From assembly GCF_003854935.1 (NCBI RefSeq), contig NZ_CP033969.1, forward strand, positions 124,001 to 188,000: a stretch of 64,000 bases of DNA, in the 5' to 3' direction. Every line of letters begins with the position of its first letter. Position 1 is the stretch's first letter. Made by a program: the position numbers and the translations under genes. The stretch comes from Cupriavidus pauculus (GTDB lineage: Bacteria; Pseudomonadota; Gammaproteobacteria; Burkholderiales; Burkholderiaceae). The notes below the pieces were generated by a model. The model was not told where the DNA came from and ran no database searches. It was given only the letters and a program-made list of their open reading frames with translations. Positions 26,331-35,673 of this stretch are shown here, one piece after another.

Positions 26331-28580
26331 TCAACCCACCACAAACGGCAACTGCCGCTGGCGCTTGCCCGTCAGGCGGAACAGCGCGTTGGCCACGGCC
26401 GGGGCGATGGTTGGCGTGCCCGGTTCGCCCAGCCCGGTGGGGTTGTCGTTGGACGGCACGAAGAACACGTCGACGACCGGTGCGTCGGGCATGCGCGGCG
26501 GCGGGTAGTCGGGGAAGTTGCTGTTCTTGACCACGCCGTTTTCCATCTCGATGGCAAAGCCCGGCCGGGTCATCGACAGCCCGAACACGCAGCCGCCCTG
26601 GATCTGCGCCTCGGCGGTCAGCGGGTTGACCACGCGGTTGGCGTGCACGCCGGCCGTCACGCGATGCACGCGCGGCTCGCCCTTCACCACCGACACGTCC
26701 ACCACGTACGCCACCACCGAGCCGAACGACTCGTGCACGGCCACGCCCCAGGCATGGCCCCTGGGCAGCTTCTTCCTGCCGTAGCCCGACTTGTCGACGG
26801 CCAGTTGCAGCGCGGCGCGGTGGCGCGCGTGCTTCTTCTCGTCGAGCCGTGCCAGGCGCCAGGCCACCGGGTCCTGCTTTGCCGCCACCGCCATCTCGTC
26901 GGCCAGCGTCTCCTTGACGAACGCGGTGTGCGTATTGCCGACAGAGCGCCACCAGAGCACCGGCACGTCCACCTTGGGATGGTGCACGTGCAGTTGCAGC
27001 GGCAGGTCGTAGTCGTTCTCGACGATGCCTTCGGTCATCGTGGCGTCCACGCCGTTCTTGACCATCATCGGCTCGAACGGCGTGCCGCTGATGATCGACT
27101 GGCCGACGATGGTGTGCTGCCAGCCCACCACCTTGCCCTGGGCGTCCACGCCGATGCGCGCGCGATGCACGTGCAGCGGACGGTAGTAGCCGCCCTTGAT
27201 GTCGTCCTCGCGGCTCCAGATCACCTTGAGCGGCCCGGTATGGCCCTTGGCCACCCAGGCGCGCAGCACGTTGGCCGCTTCCACCAGGTAGTCGGCGGTG
27301 GGCACCGCGCGGCGGCCAAACCCGCCGCCGGCCATCATCGTGTTCAGCGTGACCTTCTCGGGCGCCAGCTGCAGCGTACGCGCGATGGCGGCCTGGTCGA
27401 TGGTCTGGAACTGCGAGCCCACCCACACCTTGACGGCCGACACCTTGCCGCCCGACACCTCGGGCTGCAGCGTGCAGTTCAGCGGCTCCATTGGCGCGTG
27501 GGCCAGGTACGGCACGCGGTACTCGGCCTCGATCACCTTTGCCGCGCCCGACAGCGCCGTGTCGATGCTGCCGCCTTCGAGCGGCCGGGCGACGATGCCG
27601 GGCTGGGCGGCCAGCTTGCTGTACTGGTCGAACAGCGCGGCCGTGCTGACCGTGGAACCGGTGTCTTCCCAGACGATCTCCAGCGCCTCGCGCGCGGTCT
27701 TGGCCGGCCAGTAGCCGTTGGCCACCACGGCCACGCCGGAGCCGCCGCGATCCACGTCCACCTGCATCACCTCGGCCACGCCCTTCACCTGGCGGGCCTT
27801 GTCGGCATTGAACGACTTGACCTTGCCGCCAAAGCGCGGCGGACGGGCCACCACGGCCACGGCCATGCCCTTCAGCTGGACGTCCATGCCGAACACCGGG
27901 TCGCCGTGCAGCTTCGACGCGGCGTCCAGCCGCGGCGTGGGCTTGCCGACGATGCGGAACTGGGCCGGGTCCTTGAGCCGCACCTGCGCCGGCACCGGCT
28001 GGCTCATCGCCGCCTGCGCCAGTTCGCCATAGGTGGCGCGGTGGCTGCCCGACGTGACCACGCCCATCGACGCGCTGCAGCTTGCCGGATCCACTTCCCA
28101 CTGGCGCGCCGCCGCCGCGATCAGCATGGCACGCGCCCGCGCGCCCAGTTCGCGGTACTGCTCGAACGAGTGGTTCAGCGCCGTGGAGCCGCCGGTCATC
28201 TGGATGCCGAACGCCGGGTCCTTGTACGCGTCGCCGGCCGGCGCCAGGATCGCGCGCACGTTCTTCCAGTCGACGTCCAGCTCCTCGGCCAGCGCCATCG
28301 GCAGCGCCGTCTGCACGCCCTGGCCGAATTCCAGCCGGTTCACGGCGATGGTCACCGTGTTGTCCGGCGCGATGGTCAGGAACGCCTGCGGCGGCGACGC
28401 CGGCCGGGCGGCCTGCTGCGCCTGCGCGGCGTCCACGCCGGCAATGCCCAGCGCAAACCCGCCGCCGGCCAGGCCGGACAGCTTCAGGAACCCGCGCCGG
28501 CTCAATGTGCCCGGTGCGTCTGCTTGTGCCACGGGCGCGCCGCTGCCGCCCGCCAGGGCCTCGATGCCTCGAATTCGCAT
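26331..28580 (-). CDS. Molybdopterin-binding oxidoreductase large subunit (IorB-like aldehyde dehydrogenase)
   Basis: 749-residue large subunit of the xanthine-oxidase family, isoquinoline 1-oxidoreductase beta type, probably with molybdopterin cytosine dinucleotide. A twin-arginine signal (SRRGFLKLSG, Arg 28-29) predicts export of the folded enzyme to the periplasm. Visible family motifs include GQGVQTALPMALAEEL, MTGGSTALNHSFEQYRELG, GGGFGRRAVPTADYL and the C-terminal GLGEPGTPTIAPAVANALF, which carries the active-site Glu. The ATG at 28580 is the start consistent with the Tat signal. It is encoded after its 2Fe-2S subunit (10-base gap). The true substrate (aldehyde or N-heterocycle) is unknown. 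Confidence 0.93.
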   Translation of the reverse strand: MRIRGIEALAGGSGAPVAQADAPGTLSRRGFLKLSGLAGGGFALGIAGVDAAQAQQAARPASPPQAFLTIAPDNTVTIAVNRLEFGQGVQTALPMALAEELDVDWKNVRAILAPAGDAYKDPAFGIQMTGGSTALNHSFEQYRELGARARAMLIAAAARQWEVDPASCSASMGVVTSGSHRATYGELAQAAMSQPVPAQVRLKDPAQFRIVGKPTPRLDAASKLHGDPVFGMDVQLKGMAVAVVARPPRFGGKVKSFNADKARQVKGVAEVMQVDVDRGGSGVAVVANGYWPAKTAREALEIVWEDTGSTVSTAALFDQYSKLAAQPGIVARPLEGGSIDTALSGAAKVIEAEYRVPYLAHAPMEPLNCTLQPEVSGGKVSAVKVWVGSQFQTIDQAAIARTLQLAPEKVTLNTMMAGGGFGRRAVPTADYLVEAANVLRAWVAKGHTGPLKVIWSREDDIKGGYYRPLHVHRARIGVDAQGKVVGWQHTIVGQSIISGTPFEPMMVKNGVDATMTEGIVENDYDLPLQLHVHHPKVDVPVLWWRSVGNTHTAFVKETLADEMAVAAKQDPVAWRLARLDEKKHARHRAALQLAVDKSGYGRKKLPRGHAWGVAVHESFGSVVAYVVDVSVVKGEPRVHRVTAGVHANRVVNPLTAEAQIQGGCVFGLSMTRPGFAIEMENGVVKNSNFPDYPPPRMPDAPVVDVFFVPSNDNPTGLGEPGTPTIAPAVANALFRLTGKRQRQLPFVVG

Positions 28581-28590
28581 GACAGCCCCC

Positions 28591-29058
28591 TCAAGCCTTG
28601 ACGGCGATGGTGCGCGCGGCATCGTGGATGGCCGCGCGGATCCGTTGATAGGTGCCGCAGCGGCAGACGTTGCCGGCCATGGCCTGGTCGATGTCGGCAT
28701 CGGTCGGCCGCGGCTTGCTGCGCAGCAGCCCCACGGCGCTCATGACCTGCCCGTTCTGGCAGTAGCCGCACTGCGCCACGTCATGCTTGAGCCAGGCCGC
28801 GAGCACAGCCTTGCCGACCTTGTCGTTGCCCATGTTCTCGATCGTGTCGATCTTGCTGCCGGCCGTGGCCGAGATCGGCATCACGCAGCTCCGCGTGGCG
28901 GTGCCGTTGATGTGGACCGTGCAGGCGCCGCACGCGGCCATGCCGCAGCCGAACTTGGTACCGGTCATGCCGAGGTTGTCGCGCAAGGCCCACAGCAGTG
29001 GCGTGGACGGATCGGCGTCCACCTCCACGGTCTTGCCGTTGAGGGTGAGGGTGGTCAT
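28591..29058 (-). CDS. 2Fe-2S subunit of the molybdenum hydroxylase (IorA-like)
   Basis: 155 residues with both 2Fe-2S clusters: plant-type Cys 38, 43, 46, 58 (FGCGMAACGACT...C) and the alpha-helical cluster CGYC (97, 100) with CRC (132, 134). It passes electrons from the Mo site to the partner cytochrome. No own signal; it would be exported with the Tat-bearing large subunit. The start at 29058 follows AAGGAG. Confidence 0.95.
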   Translation of the reverse strand: MTTLTLNGKTVEVDADPSTPLLWALRDNLGMTGTKFGCGMAACGACTVHINGTATRSCVMPISATAGSKIDTIENMGNDKVGKAVLAAWLKHDVAQCGYCQNGQVMSAVGLLRSKPRPTDADIDQAMAGNVCRCGTYQRIRAAIHDAARTIAVKA

Positions 29059-29222
29059 GTTGGGGGACTCCTTGGGTGCTTGGCCCATTGATTGTTCGCG
29101 TGTCACGCCGGGCTGATGGCGGCAAACGGTCCCTGGCCACCCGGCGAACCCGGGGAGCATAGTAGAAATCTGAAACCTTTGCGCAGCCGCGCTCACACGG
29201 GCCGCGCGCACCAGGAGGGGGA

Positions 29223-30101
29223 TTATTTCTGGGTGAGGAACAGATAGAGCGCCTGCAGGTCGGTGTCGTTCATCTTGGCGAAAGCGCTGAACGGCATCAC
29301 GCGGCTGACGTCGGTGCCATCGGGCCGCTTGCCGGTGCGCATCATGGTCACGAACTGGCCGGCCTGCGGGTACGCCTTCATGGCGCCGCCCGGCTGCAGG
29401 TTGGCCGCCGAGGGCCAGTCCGGCGGCGCGCCGGGGATATGGCCGCCGCGCAGGTCCGCGCCGTGGCAGCCCTTGCACGAATTGGCCACGTAGGCGCCGT
29501 ACTGGGTGGTCACCGCTGCGGCCACCGGCGCGGCCGGCGGCAGGGTGTGGTCGATCTTCTGCGCCGCGTCCTGGATCACGCCCGCGCCGTACATGCCCTG
29601 CAGGTACCACGGGAAATGCACCTCGCCGCGCCGGCCCGGGCCGGGCGGCAGGCTCTGGACATAGGCCACCAGCGCGGCAAAGTCGTCGTTGGACAGCCGG
29701 TTGTAGTCCTCGCTGGGCATCACCAGCAGCGGCCGGCCCGACGGCGCCACGCCGTGCCGGATGGCGCGGTCCCAGTCAGCCGGCTGGTAGGCCGCCATGT
29801 CCGGATTGGCGCGGGTCAGGTCCGGAGCGAACACCCGGAAGCCGTTGGCCTCGTCGAACACCTGCTTGCCCGTGCCCCGGGCGCCGTGGCAGTCGGCGCA
29901 GCCGCGCGACTCATAGAGATAGCGGCCATGGGCGATGGCGCCCGCGTCGGTCGGTATCGGCACCGGCTGCACCGCCACGTCCACTTTGCGCACGAGCTTG
30001 CGCCCGCCCCACCAGTACGTACTGCCCACGGCCAGCACCACGAAGATGATGAAGGCGGCCAGCGCCGAGCTGGCAATGCGGAAGAATCGCCTGACGTCCA
30101 T
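29223..30101 (-). CDS. Membrane-anchored diheme cytochrome c
   Basis: 292 residues with an uncleaved N-terminal helix (about 13-30) and two heme c motifs, CADCH at 68-72 and CKGCH at about 210. Each has a cytochrome-c domain with a downstream Met ligand candidate (LLVMPSEDY, RVMPFSAF). It faces the periplasm and probably takes electrons from the molybdenum hydroxylase encoded 165 bases downstream, as in IorAB/AldFGH-type enzymes. The starting ATG is at 30101; GGAGGG precedes it. Confidence 0.93.
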   Translation of the reverse strand: MDVRRFFRIASSALAAFIIFVVLAVGSTYWWGGRKLVRKVDVAVQPVPIPTDAGAIAHGRYLYESRGCADCHGARGTGKQVFDEANGFRVFAPDLTRANPDMAAYQPADWDRAIRHGVAPSGRPLLVMPSEDYNRLSNDDFAALVAYVQSLPPGPGRRGEVHFPWYLQGMYGAGVIQDAAQKIDHTLPPAAPVAAAVTTQYGAYVANSCKGCHGADLRGGHIPGAPPDWPSAANLQPGGAMKAYPQAGQFVTMMRTGKRPDGTDVSRVMPFSAFAKMNDTDLQALYLFLTQK

Positions 30102-30418
30102 GAGTGCCCTCCGGGGAGCGTCGAACCAGGATGCGCAAACCGCGCCGCCCGATTGAATCGGCCCGGCGCCCTGCCTTCCGTGCGCGATCGTACAGAACCT
30201 GGGGCCGCCCGGCCACTTGCAGCGCGGCCCACCGCGTTCCCATACCAGATTGCCGCGCCCGGCGCCAGCCCCAACAGAGCCATGCAGTCGCCCCTATCTC
30301 CCCGGTCGGATTCCGCCTGGCGCGACTAAAGTGCCACCCACGCTGGGCACGGTGCGGCCATCGCATCCGCGCCGGCATGGCATTCGGCGCTCCACGCGCC
30401 AAGGGAATCCCGAAACAG
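30102..30418. other. Divergent intergenic region
   Basis: 317 bases between cytochrome c and the GGDEF-EAL gene. No gene and no clear promoter boxes seen; the frame of the downstream gene runs open through it, but with Arg/Pro-rich composition and no ribosome site. Confidence 0.5.
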
Positions 30419-33400
30419 ATGACGCCTGACACGGCCGCACCCGTCCTACCCTCCCCGCCCCCGGCTACCGGCCGCGGGCGCCCGCTGCTGCTGGCGGCGG
30501 CGGGTTACTTCGTCCTGGCCCTGGTCGGCCTGTGGCTGGCCCGCATCCCCGGTCACGCCGCCGCCGTGTGGACGGCCAACGCGTTCGGCCTGGGCCTGCT
30601 GCTGCACCGCCCCCGCCGCGAGGCCCCCGCGCTGCTGGGGGTCATGCTGGCCGCCAACATCGCGGCGGACATGCTGGGCGCCGGCCACCCGCCGGGCGCC
30701 GCGCTGCTGCTGTCCATCGCCAACCTTGCCGAGCTGGCCGGTTCGGCGCTGCTGGTGCGCAGCATGGTCGGCCACCATGCGATGGCGCGCTCGGGCCAGC
30801 TGGCCACGTTCGCGCTGACGCTGGGCATCGCGTCCACGGTGGGCCCGGCGCTGAGCGGCCTGCTGGGCGCCTGGGTGATCTCGGCGCAGTACGGCACGGC
30901 GTTCCCCAAGGTCTGGTGGAACTGGTGGAACGCGGGCGCCATCGGCATGGTGCTGCTGTTGCCGCTGATGGTGTCGATCTCGCGCGAGCGCGTGCGCGCC
31001 ACCCGCCAGCGGCCGATGCTGGCGCGGCTGGCCGGGCTCTACACGCTGTGCGTGGCCATTGGCGCCGGCGCGCTGCAGGCCGGGCACGACCCGTTCGTGG
31101 TGATGTCGCTGCCGCTGGTGATCGTCGCGCTGGCCAGCAACCCGTTTGCCACGGCGCTGCTGACGCTGCTGGCCGCCGTGGCCGCCGAATGCATCGGGCT
31201 GGTGTCGGGCATGGAATTCCTGGCGTCGCGGTCGGTGCCGCTGTCGGGCGCGCTGGTGATGGTCTTTCCGGTCTGCATCGCGTTCATGACCGAACAGAAC
31301 CGCAAGGGCCGGCTGGAACTGCGCAGCAGCGAGCGGCGCTTCCGGCAGGCGCTGGAGCACTCGGCCATCGGCATGGCGCTGGTGGGCATGGACGGCCGCT
31401 GGCTCGTGGTCAACCACGCGCTGACCGACCAGCTTGGCTACACCGCCGACGAACTGCGCGACCTGCCGTTCCAGCTCATGACCCACCCCGACGACCTGGC
31501 CGCCGACCTGCGCAAGGTGGAGCAGCTGCTGGCCGGCGAGATCGATTCGTACCGGATGGAAAAGCGCTACCGGCACAAGGACGGCCACTACCGCTGGACG
31601 CTGCTGGCCGTGTCGCTGGACCGCGACGACGATACGGGCCGCCCCAACCACTTCATCGCCCAGGTGGAAGACATCCACGCCCGCAAGCTGGCGCAGGAAC
31701 AGCTCGAACAGCTCACGCGCCGCACCCAGCTTGCCGTGGAAGCCGGTGGCGTGGGCATCTGGGAATGGGATTTCTCGCAGGCGGCCATCACCTGGGACAC
31801 CCGTATGCACGCGCTGCACGGCACCCCGCCGGAGCTGGGCCCGCCCACGCTGGCGCAGTGGATCGCTATGGTCCACCCCGAAGACGTGAGCCGCGTGAGC
31901 ACCGAGATGCGCCAGGCCATCCGCGGCGTGCGGCGCTTTGACACCGAATACCGCGTGGTGCGGCCCACGGGCGAGATCCGCCACGTGCGCGCCATGGCCA
32001 CCATCTCGCGCCACGAGGACGACACCACGCGCGCGCTGGTGGGCACCAACTGGGACATCACCGAGCAGCGCAGCCTGCACCGCGCGCTGTTCGAGGAAAA
32101 GGAGCGGCTGCACATCACGCTGCGCTCCATCGGCGACGCCGTGATCTGCACGGACCGCGTCATGCGCGTGACGTTCATGAACCCGATCGCCGAGCAGCTG
32201 ACCGGCTGGAGCATGGACGCCGCGATGGGCCAGCCGCTGGAACAGGTGTTCCGCATCGTCGACGAGGATACCGACCTGACCATCCCGAGCCCGGTGGAGC
32301 AGTGCCTGGAAACGCTGCGCCCGGCCTACCTGCAGGAAGGCGCCGTGCTGCAGAGCCTGACCGGCGAGCGCCACGACGTGCAGGATTCGGCCGCGCCGGT
32401 GCTGGCCAACGACGGCAGCGTGCTGGGCGCGGTGCTGGTGTTCCAGGACATCACCACGTCGCGCGCGCTGCAGCGCGAACTGGCCCACTCGGCCACGCAC
32501 GACGCGCTGACCGGCCTGCCCAACCGCGCCTGGTTCGAGAAGCGGCTGCGCGAGTCGTGCGAGCAGGCGCGCGCGCAGGGCCATCGCGCGGCGCTCTGCT
32601 TTATCGACCTGGACCGCTTCAAGATCGTCAACGACACGGCCGGCCACGGCGCCGGCGACGTGCTGCTGCGCGAGCTGGGCTACGTGATCCGCCACCAGGT
32701 ACGGCCCGACGACCTGCTGGCGCGGCTGGGCGGCGACGAATTCGCGCTGCTGCTCAAGGACTGCAGCGTCGACCACGCCGAGCAGGTCTGCCAGAAGGTC
32801 ATCGACGCCGTGCGCGAGCGCCGCTTTCCGTGGGACGGCCGCGTCTACGACGTGGGCGCCAGCATCGGCATCGCGGCCATCGACGCCGACGTGCCGCCCG
32901 TGAGTGAACTGATGAGCCGCGCCGACGTGGCCTGCTACGCCGCCAAGGCGGCCGGCCGCAACCGCGTGTCGGTCTATCGCCGCGACGAGAGCGACGCCCG
33001 GCGCCACCACCGCGAGCTGGAAGTGGCCGCCGGCATCCATTCGGCGCTGGAAGCCAACCGCTTCCGGCTCTACGCGCAGGAAATCCGCTCGCTGCGCCCG
33101 GGCCAGGACGACTCGCGCCACGTGGAGATCCTGGTGCGCATGGTCGACGAGCAGGGCACGCTGATCATGCCCGGCGCGTTCATCCCGGCCGCCGAGCGCT
33201 ACGACCTGATGGGCCACATCGACCGCTGGGTGATCCGCAACGTGCTGCAGCAGTACGGCACCCGGCTGGCCGGCGTGCCGGGGCTGTCGGTGTCGATCAA
33301 CCTGTCGGCCAACTCGCTGGGCGAGCCGTTCCTGCTGCCGTTCCTGCACGCCGCGCTGGAAGACTCGGCGCTGCCGGCCAGCCGCATCCGCCTGGAAATC

Positions 33401-33787
33401 ACCGAGACGGCGCTGATCAACAACATGACCGCCGCCGCCCGCGTGGTGGCCGACATGCGCAGCGCCGGCTGCACCGTGGCGCTGGACGACTTCGGCTCCG
33501 GGCTGTCGTCGTTCTCGTACCTGAAGCAGTTTCCGGTTGACTACCTCAAGATCGACGGCAGCTTCATCCGCAACCTGGCCCGCAACGCCGTGGACCGCGA
33601 GATCGTCAGCTCGATCAACGACATCGGCCACCGCCTGGGCGTGCGCACCGTGGCCGAATGGGTGGAAGACGAAGGCACGCTGCACACGCTGCGCGCCATC
33701 GGCGTGGACTACGCCCAGGGCTACGCCATCGGCAAGCCGATGCCGCTGGAGGCATTCCTGGATACCTGCGAGAGCGCGGAGGCCTAG
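30419..33787 (+). CDS. MASE1-PAS-GGDEF-EAL cyclic-di-GMP enzyme
   Basis: 1122-residue membrane signalling protein. In order: MASE1 integral-membrane sensor (about 20-295, eight or so helices), three PAS/PAC domains (about 299-430, 434-560, 564-685), GGDEF (about 692-850) and EAL (about 867-1115). The GGDEF site is intact (RLGGDEFALLL, about 770), so diguanylate cyclase activity is possible. EAL residues are also present: E903ILVR, INLSAN, EITET, LDDFGSG, YLKIDGSF, VAEWVE and QGYAIG, so phosphodiesterase activity is possible. Net activity cannot be told. ATG at 30419 has AAGGGAA upstream; one at 30377 is less likely. It stands alone, divergent from the cytochrome. Confidence 0.93.
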   Translation: MTPDTAAPVLPSPPPATGRGRPLLLAAAGYFVLALVGLWLARIPGHAAAVWTANAFGLGLLLHRPRREAPALLGVMLAANIAADMLGAGHPPGAALLLSIANLAELAGSALLVRSMVGHHAMARSGQLATFALTLGIASTVGPALSGLLGAWVISAQYGTAFPKVWWNWWNAGAIGMVLLLPLMVSISRERVRATRQRPMLARLAGLYTLCVAIGAGALQAGHDPFVVMSLPLVIVALASNPFATALLTLLAAVAAECIGLVSGMEFLASRSVPLSGALVMVFPVCIAFMTEQNRKGRLELRSSERRFRQALEHSAIGMALVGMDGRWLVVNHALTDQLGYTADELRDLPFQLMTHPDDLAADLRKVEQLLAGEIDSYRMEKRYRHKDGHYRWTLLAVSLDRDDDTGRPNHFIAQVEDIHARKLAQEQLEQLTRRTQLAVEAGGVGIWEWDFSQAAITWDTRMHALHGTPPELGPPTLAQWIAMVHPEDVSRVSTEMRQAIRGVRRFDTEYRVVRPTGEIRHVRAMATISRHEDDTTRALVGTNWDITEQRSLHRALFEEKERLHITLRSIGDAVICTDRVMRVTFMNPIAEQLTGWSMDAAMGQPLEQVFRIVDEDTDLTIPSPVEQCLETLRPAYLQEGAVLQSLTGERHDVQDSAAPVLANDGSVLGAVLVFQDITTSRALQRELAHSATHDALTGLPNRAWFEKRLRESCEQARAQGHRAALCFIDLDRFKIVNDTAGHGAGDVLLRELGYVIRHQVRPDDLLARLGGDEFALLLKDCSVDHAEQVCQKVIDAVRERRFPWDGRVYDVGASIGIAAIDADVPPVSELMSRADVACYAAKAAGRNRVSVYRRDESDARRHHRELEVAAGIHSALEANRFRLYAQEIRSLRPGQDDSRHVEILVRMVDEQGTLIMPGAFIPAAERYDLMGHIDRWVIRNVLQQYGTRLAGVPGLSVSINLSANSLGEPFLLPFLHAALEDSALPASRIRLEITETALINNMTAAARVVADMRSAGCTVALDDFGSGLSSFSYLKQFPVDYLKIDGSFIRNLARNAVDREIVSSINDIGHRLGVRTVAEWVEDEGTLHTLRAIGVDYAQGYAIGKPMPLEAFLDTCESAEA

Positions 33788-33892
33788 TTCGTCGGCCCCG
33801 CCGGGGGTTGCTCCGCTCTGCCGCAACGCGGGAGGGGGGAGCAAACCGACGGAAGCCCAAGCGCCTGCCCCATTACCCGGCCCTCCCCGCCC

Positions 33893-33941
33893 GTTCGGAT
33901 TCCCGAACACCCCTTCCCCGCCCCGGTTCGGCTTCCCGAAC
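33893..33941. promoter_or_regulatory. Two palindromic activator sites (enhancer) for the symporter promoter
   Basis: GTTCGG-ATTC-CCGAAC at 33893-33908 and GTTCGG-CTTC-CCGAAC at 33926-33941: identical perfect 6-bp arms, centres 33 bp apart (three helical turns) and roughly 105 and 140 bp before the expected start of transcription. The core fits TTCGG-N4-CCGAA, which as I recall is the site reported for AauR, the acidic amino acid response regulator of Pseudomonas putida. The sigma-54 activator at 37562-38929 is the natural candidate to bind them. Confidence 0.8.
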
Positions 33942-34013
33942 ACCCCGTCCGCCGCACCCCAGAAAATCCCTTTGTATTCACGGCCTTACACCTGTATCCA
34001 GGCGCGAACAGGC

Positions 34014-34029
34014 TGGCACGGGACGTGCA
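34014..34029 (+). promoter_or_regulatory. Sigma-54 promoter of the symporter gene
   Basis: TGGCACG-GGAC-GTGCA. The -24 element is perfect, GG and GC are 12 bases apart, with one mismatch (G for T) in the -12 element. Start expected near 34040, giving a leader of about 80 bases to the ATG at 34120. Confidence 0.82.
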
Positions 34030-34119
34030 CACATGGCGCCGCCCCATAGGCAAGGCCGCCGGGACGTTGCCATAAGTGACGCCCGGTGCGCGTACAGGAC
34101 AAAGGAGGAAGAACCCACG

Positions 34120-35424
34120 ATGACAAAACGACTGCCAACCCTGATCTTCGTAGCGATGCTGCTTGGCGTGCTGGCCGGCACGGCCGCGCACAACATGGCG
34201 CCGGACGCGGCCGCCGCGAAGGCGATTGCCGACAAGCTGTCGATCCTGACCGACGTGTTCCTGCGGATGATCAAGATGATCATCGGCCCGCTGGTGTTCG
34301 CCACGTTGGTGTCCGGCATTGCCAGCATGGGCGACGGCAAGACCGTTGGCCGGATCGGCCTGAAGGCGATGGCGTGGTTCATGGCGGCGTCCATCACGTC
34401 GCTGCTGCTGGGCCTGGCGATGGCCAACCTGCTGGCCCCGGGCCACGGCATGAACCTGCCGCTGCCGGCCGCCGACGCCGCGTCGAACCTGAAGACCGGC
34501 GCGCTGAACCTGCGCGACTTCGTGGCTCACATGTTCCCGAAGAGCTTCGTCGAGGCCATGGCCACCAACGAGGTGCTGCAGATCGTGGTGTTCTCGCTGT
34601 TCTTCGGCTTTGCGCTGGGCACGCTCAAGGACGGCGTGGGCAAGCCCGTGCTGGCCGGCATCGACGGCCTGGGCCACATCATGCTCAAGGTGACCAACTA
34701 CGTGATGGCGTTCGCCCCGGTGGGCGTGTTCGGCGCCGTGGCGGCCGTGATCACGTCGCAGGGCCTGGGCGTGCTGGTGGTCTACGCCAAGCTGCTGGGC
34801 AGCGTGTATGCCGCGCTGGCGCTGCTGTGGATCGCGCTGATCGCCGGGGGCTACTACTTCCTGGGCCGCGACATCTTCAAGCTGATCCGCCAGCTGCGCG
34901 CGCCGCTGATGATCGGCTTTGCCACAGCCAGCAGCGAATCGGCCTACCCGAAGGTGATCGACCAGTTGAGCCGCTTTGGCGTCAAGAGCCGCATCACCAA
35001 TTTCGTGCTGCCGCTGGGCTACTCGTTCAACCTGGACGGGTCGATCATGTACACGTCGTTCGCCGCGCTGTTCGTGGCGCAGGTGTACGGCATCGAGCTG
35101 TCGCTGTCGCAGCAGATCACGATGCTGCTGGTGCTGCTGGTGACCAGCAAGGGCATTGCCGGCGTGCCGCGCGCATCGCTGGTGGTGGTGGCCGCCGTGC
35201 TGCCGATGTTCGGCCTGCCCGAGGCCGGCATCCTGCTGGTGCTGGGCATCGACCACGTCCTGGACATGGGCCGCACCGTGACCAATGTCCTGGGCAATGC
35301 CATTGCCACGACCGTTGTCGCCAAAAGCGAGAACGCGATTGGCGCGCCGGAGCTGGCGGACGAGGATGACACCTCGGCCGCCGATACCGGCCTGACACCC
35401 GTTCAGGCCATGGCCAGCAAGTAA
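34120..35424 (+). CDS. Dicarboxylate/acidic amino acid:cation symporter (DctA/GltP family)
   Basis: 434-residue DAACS (SLC1) family transporter with eight helices and two re-entrant loops. The serine-rich hairpin (ATASSESAYPKVIDQL), the NLDGSIMYTSFAALFVAQ helix and the DHVLDMGRTVTNVLGNAIAT segment with the substrate and cation ligands are all visible. The substrate is a C4-dicarboxylate or glutamate/aspartate. The adjacent AauS/DctB-like and AauR/DctD-like genes, and the TTCGG-N4-CCGAA sites, tip this towards acidic amino acids. AAAGGAGG ribosome site is near perfect. Expression is likely sigma-54 dependent. Confidence 0.95.
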   Translation: MTKRLPTLIFVAMLLGVLAGTAAHNMAPDAAAAKAIADKLSILTDVFLRMIKMIIGPLVFATLVSGIASMGDGKTVGRIGLKAMAWFMAASITSLLLGLAMANLLAPGHGMNLPLPAADAASNLKTGALNLRDFVAHMFPKSFVEAMATNEVLQIVVFSLFFGFALGTLKDGVGKPVLAGIDGLGHIMLKVTNYVMAFAPVGVFGAVAAVITSQGLGVLVVYAKLLGSVYAALALLWIALIAGGYYFLGRDIFKLIRQLRAPLMIGFATASSESAYPKVIDQLSRFGVKSRITNFVLPLGYSFNLDGSIMYTSFAALFVAQVYGIELSLSQQITMLLVLLVTSKGIAGVPRASLVVVAAVLPMFGLPEAGILLVLGIDHVLDMGRTVTNVLGNAIATTVVAKSENAIGAPELADEDDTSAADTGLTPVQAMASK

Positions 35425-35444
35425 GCTGACCCAGGCGTGCCAAG

Positions 35445-35478
35445 GGCCCGGCTGCCGATCAGGCTGCCGGGCCTTTTT
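35445..35478 (+). terminator. Terminator after the symporter gene
   Basis: Stem GGCCCGGC / GCCGGGCC, continued inside by GCC / GGC around a GATCA loop, followed by TTTTT. It separates the regulated symporter from its two-component genes. Confidence 0.85.
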
Positions 35479-35673
35479 GCGTCTGGCGCGCGCGGACGGG
35501 CCGCGCACCGCACCACCCGAACGGGGGAGCCGGCGGGCCCGGTTTGGGGTGGCCGCAGGCGCGGCTGTGGTAAAACGTCGCCTTGCCGATGGCGTCGGCG
35601 GCCCGCGATGGCAATTTCGACCACGCGAACTGCCTGATACGCCACCTCGCAGCCTCCGCATTCCCGAATCCGC

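Larger units (their letters stand above)
33788..34119. other. Regulatory region of the symporter gene
   Basis: 332 bases without a gene. It holds a decayed half-copy of the palindromic repeat (about 33804-33842), two 16-bp palindromes (33893-33941) and a sigma-54 promoter (34014-34029). A short AT-rich patch between palindromes and promoter (about 33962-33982) might bend or bind IHF, but no clean IHF site was seen. Confidence 0.75.
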
